Source of the DNA: ATX-6F1 sp943369485
GTDB lineage: Bacteria > Cyanobacteriota > Cyanobacteriia > PCC-6307 > Cyanobiaceae
Length of the DNA stretch: 64,000 bases
Reading direction: 5' to 3'
Assembly: GCA_943369485.1 (NCBI GenBank)
Contig: CALRNH020000004.1
Location: 1 to 64,000, forward strand
In this document: positions 8,044 to 18,900 of the stretch, piece after piece
Layout: each line of letters starts with the position of its first letter
How positions within the stretch are numbered: position 1 is the stretch's first letter
Made by a program: the position numbers and the translations under genes
Notes under the pieces: model-generated
Told to the model about the DNA's origin: nothing
Seen by the model: the letters and a program-made list of their open reading frames with translations, nothing else
The model's database searches: none

Positions 8044-9552
8044 TCACCACAATCCACGGATCGGCTGGGGCACAGGGGCTGGCACCAGCTGAGGAGCGGG
8101 GACGGGCTCGGGCTCGGGCGCAGGCGCCGGAATGGCCGCCACGCTGCGGGTGACACCGCCCCAACGGACCTGCACGCCACCACCGACGTTCCAGGCGGTT
8201 CCAGCGCCATAGATTCCTGCTCCACCGCGCACATAGAACGTGGTGTTGTCCGCCAGGGTGTAGGCCAGCTGGCCCTGGAGACCCAGACCGCTTCCCTGGA
8301 CCAGTTGTCCCTGGGCCAGGGATACGGCTGCACCATCGGCATCCCTGACCACCGTGCTCGGCGTTCCGCCCAGGAACCCCGACCCCAACCAGCTCACCCG
8401 CAGGGAGGGGGTGAGCAGGTTGGCACCATCGCGCATGGGTGCCCTCCAGGTGAGCCCCACATCGGCGGTGCCGATGCTGCCGCTGGTGGATGGCAATCGC
8501 CAGATGCGATCGGTGGGGCCATCAAAGACCGAGGACGCCCCGAGCGAAACACTGCTGAGGGTGAGCAGGGCGCTGGGCTCCAACAGGGAGGTGGCCGACA
8601 GCTTCACGCGGCCACCGAAACTGGTGGCCAGGTTGAAGGCTCCACCGCTGACCGATGGGTTGCTGGTGCGCACACCCGACGCATTGCTGCTTCTGATGCC
8701 GATGCTCTGACGGCCCTGGAGAGCATCTCCCCCAGCGGCAAGCGCGGCGAACCAAGTGGGATGGGAGAGCTGAACAAAGAGTCCGCCGCCCCCCTGTCCC
8801 AGAGAGGATTCATCAGCCCAGAGACGGCCGAAACGACCGAAGGCACCGACGCGCAGGTGCTCACTGAGGGCATAGTCGAGTCGGAGGCCCACCTGGCTCC
8901 CGCTCATTGAGGCGGCCTGGGAACCGGCCGAGGACTGGATCACCGGGCCTCCGTAGCCATCCCCGAAAAGGCGGGCTCGCCACCCCTGACGTTCGCTGTA
9001 GTACTCACCGGGTACATCACTGAAACGGAAGCTGCCCATGGCGGCCACCGCGTCAGCGGGCAGTTTCTCGGGAAGGACTCCAACCCACACCCCGCTGCCA
9101 AGGAAGGTGCGGTTGACCGTTGCTTCATCCAGCAGGGGGCCCTGCCAGCCCAGACGGGGATTGAACGACACTTCCGGCGTGTCACTGAATCGGCCGCTGG
9201 TGCGGGTGTCTTCAAGGGGAGCGGGCACCTTCTGGGGCAGTTCCTCAAGCAGCTCACGGCTGAACTGCTGCCAGCCGAAACCCACCCCCAAGGGAAGCAG
9301 TGGAGCCGACTGACGATCGACGTTCACCGTCAGCGGGGGCTGAGGCGCCACCGGACTCACTGGAATGACAGGGATGCCCGGTGTTGGGGGCGGGGTGATC
9401 GGTGGGGCAGGCGGTGGGAAGCAGAACTCCGCCTCGGTGCCATCGGGGCAGAGCGCCGCCCGGGCCGGTGCGATGGAGATGACGGCGGCCAGCAGGGGAG
9501 ATGCGGCGAACCCCAGGAGCAGGAATCGATGTCGGTCTTTAGGAGTGCTCAT
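8044..9552 (-). CDS. Autotransporter-like outer-membrane beta-barrel protein
   Basis: Starting at the ATG at 9552, the roughly 500-residue protein has a Sec signal peptide (basic RHRF, hydrophobic LLLGFAASPLLAAVISIAP, then ARA-A). After that come a cysteine pair (ALCPDGTEAEFC) and a proline-rich linker. The second half alternates hydrophobic and glycine/aromatic residues in strands, for example VGLRLDYALSEHLRVGAFGR and VGGGVQVRWG, as in autotransporter/OmpA-like barrels. A second proline/glutamate-rich stretch precedes a final tryptophan. I see no passenger domain or enzyme motif. It diverges from the giant adhesin gene 369 bases away, suggesting a common role at the cell surface. An alternative start is 27 bases upstream. 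Confidence 0.7.
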   Translation of the reverse strand: MSTPKDRHRFLLLGFAASPLLAAVISIAPARAALCPDGTEAEFCFPPPAPPITPPPTPGIPVIPVSPVAPQPPLTVNVDRQSAPLLPLGVGFGWQQFSRELLEELPQKVPAPLEDTRTSGRFSDTPEVSFNPRLGWQGPLLDEATVNRTFLGSGVWVGVLPEKLPADAVAAMGSFRFSDVPGEYYSERQGWRARLFGDGYGGPVIQSSAGSQAASMSGSQVGLRLDYALSEHLRVGAFGRFGRLWADESSLGQGGGGLFVQLSHPTWFAALAAGGDALQGRQSIGIRSSNASGVRTSNPSVSGGAFNLATSFGGRVKLSATSLLEPSALLTLSSVSLGASSVFDGPTDRIWRLPSTSGSIGTADVGLTWRAPMRDGANLLTPSLRVSWLGSGFLGGTPSTVVRDADGAAVSLAQGQLVQGSGLGLQGQLAYTLADNTTFYVRGGAGIYGAGTAWNVGGGVQVRWGGVTRSVAAIPAPAPEPEPVPAPQLVPAPVPQPIRGLW

Positions 9553-9920
9553 CGTCCGCTGGGCATTTGGGTTCGGCATTCGGGCGGTGCGGTCAGTTTT
9601 GCGTCGAACGGATCTGGCGAATCAGGCCTTTCGGCGTCAGCGCCTTCAGCTTTTACTGGGCCCCAAGGTAAATCATGGAGCGAGATGCGCAGCTGCGCAT
9701 CAGGACCGGTGACAGGCCACCCACCGGCGCCAATCCGATCAGGAGGCTGGGCCATGGCAAGGCATCCCATGGCAAGGCATCCCATGGGGCGAAGGTGGCG
9801 TGCATACCTCAGCGCAAGGCAAAGTCTGTTACGGAGTCATCCGAACTTCTGGCCGATTCGAGCAGATCGGCCATGACCAGTTCAGTAGCTTGTTGATCTG
9901 ATCGCTTCCCTGTTCTGCCC
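9553..9920. promoter_or_regulatory. Divergent intergenic region between barrel and adhesin genes
   Basis: These 368 bases lie between two outward-facing genes and must hold the promoters of both. The stretch 9820-9900 (gttacggagtcatccgaact to cttgttgatctgatcgc) is less GC-rich than the surroundings and is the likeliest place for the adhesin promoter, but no clear -35/-10 pair or Shine-Dalgarno sequence can be assigned. Tandem 15-base repeats are at 9753-9789. Confidence 0.4.
9753..9789 (+). repeat. Tandem 15-bp repeat, about 2.4 copies
   Basis: The unit catggcaaggcatcc is present twice exactly (9753-9767 and 9768-9782), followed by a partial third copy (catggg). It lies upstream of the adhesin gene and could be a slippage-prone or regulator-binding element. 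Confidence 0.8.
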
Positions 9921-12900
9921 GTGGCGACCCCCTCTCCCGTCATCGGGCTTGCCCCCTCCTCGCTGGGCGTGCTGTACGGGGAGACGGGCAGCCTGCGGCT
10001 GACCTTCGATGAGACGGCCGGTACGGGCTACTCGCCCTGGCTGGAAGTCCAGGTCACCGCCCCCAGCGACCACCTCAGCTTCGGCGCCGCCAGCTGGGCT
10101 GGGCTGGCCCTCACCACCCAGACCTACACCTTCACCCGCGTCGGGACCAGCGGACCCTTCACCCTCGTCAACCCGATCACCGGGGTCACCCTCACCAGCG
10201 CCACCCCCGACACGCTGCTGATCTGGCGGCTGCCCATCGGCAGCTACGTGGACTCGGCCCCCGAAGTGGTGGTGGATGTGCCGGTGACGGTGAAGGCGAC
10301 CGCCCCGCTGCTGGGGCCCGTGGCCCTGCGGGCGGGCGGCGGATACGCCCTCGGCGCCGATCCCCTCAACAACCCACAGACGGATCCGCCGATCAGCGCC
10401 CCGAACGCGGCAGGGCAGGTGGTGCCCACCCCGCTCACCTTCAGCAAGAGCAGCAACCTTGCGGAGTCGGAAACGGTCACCGGCCCCAACTTCGGCGGCT
10501 TCTGGCGGCTGTCGGCCAACATCGCCGATGGGGCCCAGCTGAGCAACCTGCTGTTCAGCGACAGCCTGCCCAGCGATCTCAACCTGCTGAGCATCAACCC
10601 CAGCCTGAAGCTGCCGGGCACCATCACCAAGCAGCCGGGGGGCAACCCCACGGCCCCGGGTAACAACCAGGTCGTCATCACCTACGGCACCACCACCGGC
10701 ACCACCAGCGGTGAGGAGGCGGCCGCCCAGATCAACTTCTACGTTCCCGACACCCTCGACCCCACCAACGGCGGGGCGATCATCTACACCAACAACGCGG
10801 CGGCCACCGCCCGCTGGGGCAACTCCCCCGACGGCAGCGTCAACCTGAACTCCCCCGCCAGCGACACGATCACGGCCAAGGCCCTGGCGATCCAGAAGGC
10901 CGCCAGCTCCAGCCAGGTGGTGCCCGGCGGCAGCGTCAGCTTCACGTTGTTCTTCCAGATCTCCGATTACTTCGCCTTCGGCGATCTGGTGGTTCGGGAT
11001 CTGCTCGGCGATGGTCTCACCTATACCCCCGGCAGCGCCAGGATCAACCTCCAGGAGCAGGGGGTTTCACTCACGGGCAACGGCTATGTCGGCTTTGATC
11101 CGACGTTTATCACCTACCTGCCGGATTTCGCCGGACCTGGCGTCAACGGCAAGGACAACCTCAGCTTCGATCTCAGCACCTGGCTGAAATCCAAAGGCGA
11201 CGACGGCATCCTTCAAGGCGGGCGGGTCTTCAGCACCACCGCAGGAGCCACCGGGGGCTCGATCACCTTCACCGCCAGCGTCGACGATGCCTATGTCGCC
11301 CCCAAAGCTGCCGGTCAGAACATCAAGGCGGGCGACAAGCTGATCAATGACGTCTCCCTCCTGGGAGACATCCAGAGACAGCTGCCGGGCGGCCTTCTGC
11401 TCGACACCAACCGCCAGGTCACCGACGCCAGCTCGGTGAACCTGAGCGTGGCCGATATCGCCTCCGCCAAGTCGGTGGTGGCCCTCAATGGCAAGGCTTT
11501 TGGTGGTGGGTCCCTGGCGCTCACCCCCGGCGATACGGTCACTTATCGCATCAAGGTCACCTTCCCCACCGGCGATATCCAGGGCTTCAACCTGAGCGAC
11601 TACCTGCCCACGCCGGTCTACGACGTGGACACCGAGGCCAGAGGTGGCGCGAACCCCACCGCCTTCGAGTTCTTCAGCAACGGCGCCACCGTCAGCGTCC
11701 CCGGCACCCTCCCCCCGGCCGGCTCCTTCAGTTACGGCAGCCAGCACAACGCACCGCTGCTGGCGGGCAACCTCCTGAAGACCGGGCCGGCGATCAACGA
11801 TCTGGTGGCGTCGATCGCCAACACCAGCGATCCGAGCAATACCCCCACCACCGTTGATCTCTATTACACCGTCACCGTGAGCGGTGCGGCGATTGACGAC
11901 CGGCTACCGGTCACGAACATTGCCACCGCCAGCACGGTGGACTCCAACGGCGTCAGTCGCCCCACCCAGATCTCACCGGTCACCGGAGAGGTGCTGGCCC
12001 CCAATCTCAAGATCCGCAAAGGGATTGTCGTCACCAGCCGTGACAGCCTCACAGGCACCCAGGGTGTCACCTACAGCCCCGCCCTCAACACAGGCGGGGC
12101 CACCTTCCCCGCCTCCATCGGCAGTGTGCCCTTCACCGGCACGGTGAACAGCTCCGGCATCAGCGTGGCCGGCGGCAACGGCTCCACCGGCGCCGTCAAG
12201 AGCGGCGCCCTCGATTCGAATGTGACCGGCCTGGATGCCGGCGACACCGTCCGTTTCGTGGTGGTGATCGAGAACATCGGCACCAGCTATCGCGGCGCCT
12301 TCAACGTGCAGCTGCGCGATGAACTTCCCGCCGGGCTCAGCTTCAGCTCCGGCAGCCTGCGCATCGTCGACGGCAGTGGCGCCACGATGGGGTACACCCG
12401 CCCCGACGGCTCCCCCGCCAGCCAAGCGGACATCTTCACAGCTGGCGGCGTCCGGTTGAGCGATCCCGGCCCAACACTCCCTGACGCGAATGGCGTCGGT
12501 GGTGGCGCCATCGACGGCTACAACGCCAGCAGCGGCCGGAACATTGCCGTGGTGAGCTTCGACGGCAGCGTCGATGCCGGAGCCTTTGGCCAGCTGGTGG
12601 GGGGAACCCTCACCAATCTGGGGGTGCTTGAGGATTACACCAACGTGCCCACCGGCGGCTCAAGCTATCTGCCCGGTGCCGCCCGGCTGACCGACAACGC
12701 CACGATCACGCTGCGCAACGCCTCGCTGGCCAAGTCGATCGTCTCCACCTCGGAGGCCTCCACAGCCGGCAACAACGTCGCCATCGGCGAGATCGTGCGC
12801 TATCGGGTCCAGGTGACGGTTCCCGAGGGAAACCTGGCCAATTTCAAGCTGGTGGACAGCCTTCCCACAGGAATTTCCTTCCTCAATGACGGCACCGCCT

Positions 12901-15900
12901 CCGCCCCGATCTTCTCCTCCGGGGTGAGCGGATCGCTCACGCCCGCCACCCCGACGATCTCCGGCTCCACCCTCACCTGGGATTTCGGCACCCTCACCAA
13001 CAACGACCGCAACAACGCGGTCGACGACACGATCGCCCTCGAGTTCAACGCCCTGGTCACCAACATCAGCGGCAACAGCAACGGCACCACCCGCACCAAC
13101 ACCGCCACGGTGAGTTACACGGGCGGCTCCGCCAGCGGCTCCGCGGCGGTGAAGATCACCGAACCCAGCCTCACGATCACCAAGGCGGTGAGCCCCACCA
13201 GCAACGTGCAGGCGGGTGACACCCTCACCTACACGGTCACGGTGCGCAATGCGGCAGGCCGCGCCGATGCCTTTGATCTGGTTCTCAACGATGCCCTGGG
13301 CAACCTGGGCAGCAACTTCGACCTGCAGAGCGTCACCCTGCCCGGAACCTTGCCGCCGGGTACCGGATCGATCCTCAACAACTCCGTCACCAGCGGCACC
13401 AGCGCCGCGGACGGTGATCGGATCCAGCTCAAGATCGACCGGCTCAATGGCGGCCAGAGCTTCAGCTTCACCTACCAGGGCAAGGTGCTGACCGGCATTC
13501 AGCCAGGTACCACCCTCACCAACACCGCCAACATCACCTACACGGGCCTGCCTGGCACCGGCACCCCCAACGGCACCGATGGCAATGCCACCGGCAGCAC
13601 CACCCCCGGTGCCTCCGGGGCCGCCAATGGTGAGCGGGACGGCACTGGAGGCGTCAACAACTACAGCAAGAACGCCAGCCAGTCGGTCGTGAGCCAGGCC
13701 CTGGGGGCCATCAAGACCACACGGCTCACCTCCGAGGCCCACACCAGCGGCAACGGCGTGGCCATCGGTGAGATCGTGCGTTTCCGGCTGCAGGAAAGTC
13801 TGCCCCAGGGCACGCTCAGCAATTCGACGATCCTCGACAACCTGCCCACTGGATTCACCTTCCTCAACGACAACACCGCCACCCTGGCGTTCGTGAGCAC
13901 CAATCCAGGTGACTTGACCTGGAGCCTGGGGCCGATCACTCCCTATTACCTGCCCAGCGTTGGCAACAACAACACGGTGATCCCCACCGCCAGGTTTGCC
14001 CCTGCAGTCTCGGGCCAGGCGCTGACCTGGAACCTGGGTCAGATCGTCAACCTCAATCCCGACTCCAACCAGATTGAATCGCTGATCGTCGAATTCAACG
14101 CCATCGTGGCGAATGTGGCGGCCAACCAGGCCGGCGTCACCCTCACCAACAGCTTCATCGCCAGCGCGGGGCTCTCCGGCAATCCCGTGCAGACGACATC
14201 GAATGCAACCCCCCTGTCGGTGCTGGAGCCCAACCTGCAGACTGACAAGACGGTTGTGCTCCAGAAAACGGGGGTGCTAGGCAACGCCAACGCCACCCCC
14301 GGCGACACTCTTGTCTACACAGTTGTCATCCGCAACCCGAGCAACGCCCAGGTCCTCAACCAGTCGGCCACCTCGAAGGCCTACGAGCTCGTCATCGACG
14401 ACACGCTGGATGATTTGGGCGTGAACTTCAGGCTCACCGCTCCGCCCACGATCGTCCTGAGCCAGGCGGGGGCACCGGCGGCCACCGACAGCTCGATCGT
14501 CAGCGGCAGCAACGGCCTGGCGGACCGGATTCTGATCACCGTGCCCGAGCTGGATGTCGACGAATCGATCACCATCACCTACACGGGCGTTCTCACCTCC
14601 GCCCTGGCACCGGGCACCGCCCTCTCCAACACCGCCAAGGTCCGTTACACCAGCCTGCCGGGCACCGGCACCCCTAACGGCACGGGTGGCAACGCCACAG
14701 GCAGCACCACCCCAGGCGCCTCCGGCGCCGCCAACGGCGAGCGCAACGGAAACGACGGGGTCGGCGGCCTTAACGACTACCTCAGCAGCAAGACCCTGAT
14801 CCTGGTGGCCAACCGCCCCCCCGTAGCGGTGGACGATGTGGGCACGGCGATCGAGGCCGGTGGCACCTTCAACACCACCCCCGGCAGCAACGCCAGCGGC
14901 AACGTGCTGGCCAATGACACCGATCCCGATCCAGCCGACAACCCGCTCGCCGCCAAGGGGAAGGTGACTTCCTTCCGAACGGGAGCCAGCGAGGGAACGG
15001 GCACGGCGGGCAGCCTCGGCACCCCCCTGCAGGGCCTCTATGGGCAGCTCACCGTCAACGCCGATGGCACCTACACCTATGTGGTTGCCAATGGCAATCC
15101 CCTCGTCGATGCCCTCGATCCGGGGGCCAGCCTCAGCGAAGCGTTCAACTACACGGTCTCCGACGGTGCCCTGAGCGACATCGGTGTGCTCACGATCACG
15201 ATCCAGGGCGCCAACGATGCGCCGGTCAGCGTCAACGACTCCGGCGCGGCGGTCGAGGCGGGCGGAACCCTCAACGGCACCCCCGGTGCCAACGCCACCG
15301 GCAACGTGATCAGCAACGATCGCGATATCGACAACCGAGACGGCAACAATCTGATTGCGCCTCCGGAGGGCGCTGTAGTGGCTGTCCGCACCGGGGCCAA
15401 AGAAGGAGCGGGCACCGCAGGCGCCGTAGGCGCAGCCCTGAAGGGTCTTTATGGCTCGCTCACACTAAGAGCCGACGGCACATACACCTACGTCATCGAC
15501 AACGGCAACCCCACCGTTGAAGCCCTCAATCCGGGCGATCTTCTCTCTGAGTCGTTCAACTACACCCTGCTCGATCACCCCAGCGGTCTCACCGACATCG
15601 CCGTTCTGACGATCACGATCCTGGGGAGAAACGATGCGCCGGTCGCTTTCAATGATGCGGGTTCTGCTCTTGAGGCAGGTGGCACCTTCAACGGCACCCC
15701 GGGGGCCAATGCCAGCGGCAATGTGCTGCTCAACGACACCGACGTTGACTCCAACGACACGCCGTCGATCAATGGTTTTGTCGACTCCTTCCGCACCGGC
15801 GCCACCAAGGGATCGGGCACACCAGGCACCATCGGTGCCTCCCTCAAGGGCCTCTACGGATCCATCACCTTCAAGGCCAACGGCAGCTACACCTACGTGG

Positions 15901-18900
15901 TCGACAACGCCAACCCCACGGTCGACTCCCTCGATCCGGGCGCCTTCCTGAGTGAAGCCTTCAACTACACCGTCTCCGATGGTGCCCTCACGGATATCGG
16001 TGTTCTGACGATCACCATCACCGGCGCCAACGACGCCCCCGTCGCCGCGGATGACCTGGGGAACGCCATCGAGGCCGGTGGCACCCTCAACGGCACCCCC
16101 GGCAGCAATGCCATCGGCAATGTGATCAGCAATGATCGCGATGTCGATGCCGCCGATGGCAACAACCTGGTCGCTCCTCCCCTGGGCTCCATCACGGCGG
16201 TACGTACGGGGAGCAAGGAAGGTGCTGGCACCGCCGGAATCGTGGGTTCTTCCCTCAAGGGCCTGTATGGATCACTGACGCTGAATGCCAACGGCTCCTA
16301 CACCTACGTCGTCGACAACACCAACCCAGTCGTGGATGCACTCGATGCCGGTGCCTCCCTGCGGGATGTCTTCAACTACACCCTGCTCGATCATCCCGGC
16401 GGCCTGACCGACAGCGCTGTTCTGACGATCATCCTCACCGGGGCCAACGATGCCCCCGTGGCGATCAACGACACCGGCACGGCCCTGGAGGCCGGCGGCA
16501 CCTTCAACGGCACGGCCGGCTCCAACGCCACCGGCAACGTGTTGCTCAACGACACCGACGTTGATGCCGGCGACACCCCGGCTCTGAACGGCTCGGTCAG
16601 CGCCATCCGCACCGGCGACGTCGAGGGCTCCGGGACAGCTGGATTGGTTGGAGCAGGCCTGGCAGGCCTCTACGGCACCCTCACCATCAACGCCAACGGC
16701 ACCTACACCTACGTCGTCGACGACAGCAATCCCACCGTTGAGGCCCTTGATCCCGGTGCCAGCCTGAGTGAATCCTTCAACTACACCGTGCTCGATCGGC
16801 CTGGTGGGTTGAGCGACATCGGCGTACTCACTCTCACCATCAACGGGGCCAACGATGCCCCCGTCGCCTTTGACGACATCGGGAATGCCCTCGAGGCTGG
16901 CGGCACCTTCAACGCCACCGCGGGAGCCGACGCCACGGGCAACGTGATCAGCAACGACCGTGATGTGGATGCGGCCGATGGCAGGAACCTGGTCGCGCCA
17001 CCCCTCGGATCCGTCCTGTCCATTCGCCTTGGCGACAAGGAGGGCAGCGGCTTTGCCGGCATCCTGGGCACACCACTTGCGGGCTTCTATGGAACCCTGA
17101 CCTTGCTGGCGAATGGTTCCTACATCTATGCGATTGACAACAGCAATCCCACGGTCGATGCCCTCAACCCAGGTGATGTGCTCACCGAGTCGTTCAACTA
17201 CACCGTTCTCGATCATCCCGGCGGACTGATCGATACGGGCGTTCTGCGGATCAACATCACGGGGGCCAACGATGCCCCCGTGGCCAGTGATGACGTGGGC
17301 ACGGCCGTGGAAGCCGGAGGAATCGGCAACACCCTGGGTGGTTCAGATGCCACCGGCAACGTGTTTCCCAACGACACCGATGTGGATTCGGCCGACACAC
17401 CAGCCCTCAACGGCACGGTGATCGGCGTCCGCCTTGGGGACAAGGAAGGTTCCGGAGACGTTGGGTCCCCCGATGGCGGCGGTGGTTTTGTGCTGGTGGG
17501 CACCTACGGCACCCTCACCATCAAGGCCGATGGCTCGTACACCTACCAGGTCGACAACAGCAATCCAACCGTTGAAGCACTGAATCCTGGTGACACCCTC
17601 GATGAGGCGTTCAACTACACCCTGCTCGATCACCCCGGCGGCCTCACCGACATCGCGGTTCTGACGATCACGATCGAAGGGGCCACCGACGGCAACCTCA
17701 CCAACAACACCTTGACGGCCAAGGAAACCGGCGGAGTGAACAACAACTCCGGTGGCTTCCCAGGTCGCGGCAATCTCCTTGACGAACCCACCTTGCCTCC
17801 CGGCACCAAGGTGATCGCCATTCGCACGGGCGACACCATCGGCGCCGGCACCCCGGGAGTCCCCGATGGGACGGGTGCATTCGTGCTCCAGGGCCTGTTC
17901 GGAGAACTCACCGTCAAGCCCAGCGGCATCTCCGTCTACAAGGTCAACAACACCAATTTGGTCGTCGATGCCCTCAACCCAGGCGACACGCTCACCGAGT
18001 TCTTCAACTATGACGCCAGTGACGGGCCGGGATTCGCTTCGGCGGTGCTCACGGTCAACATCAAGGGCACCAACGATGCCCCTGTCGCTTTCAATGATGC
18101 CGGGACGGCCCTGGAGGCGGGGGGGACCCTCAACGGCACCGCCGGCAGCAACGCCACCGGCAACCTGCTGACCAACGACACCGACGTGGACAGCAATGAC
18201 ACCCCGTTGCTCACCCAGGGGTCGATCACCGCCATCCGCCGGGGGGCGAAGGAGGGGGTGGGGCTGGCTGGAACTGTGGGGGTTGCGTTCCAGGGCGCCT
18301 ATGGAACCCTGACGCTCACGGCCAACGGTGCCTACACCTATGAGGTCAACAACAGCAACCGTTTCGTCGATGGTCTTGACCCTGGCGACTTCATCATCGA
18401 GTCGTTCAACTACACCGTTCTCGATCATCCCGGTGGCCTGAGCGATACAGCCGTTCTCAACATCAGGATCAATGGCGCCAACGATGCCCCCGTCGCCAAC
18501 GACGATGCCGGCACCGCCTTGGAAGCCGGAGGTGTGGCCAACGGCACGGCCGGCAGCAACGCCACCGGCAATGTGCTCACCAATGACTCGGACGTCGATC
18601 GAGGCGATACCCCTTCCCTTAATGGCTCCGTCACGGCGATCCGCACCGGTGCGACTGAGGGTGCTGGAACGGCAGGAACCTCCGACGGGTCCGGCGGCTT
18701 CCTGCTGACTGGTGCCTACGGCACGCTCACGATCCGCGCCAACGGCACCTACACCTACGTGGTGAACAACGCCAATGCGGTGGTGGATGCCCTCAGCCCC
18801 GGCGGCAGCCTGAACGAGGATTTCAACTACACCGTCAGCGATCGAGCCGGTCTGAACGACATCGGCAGGCTGACAATCACCATCAACGGCGCCAACGATG

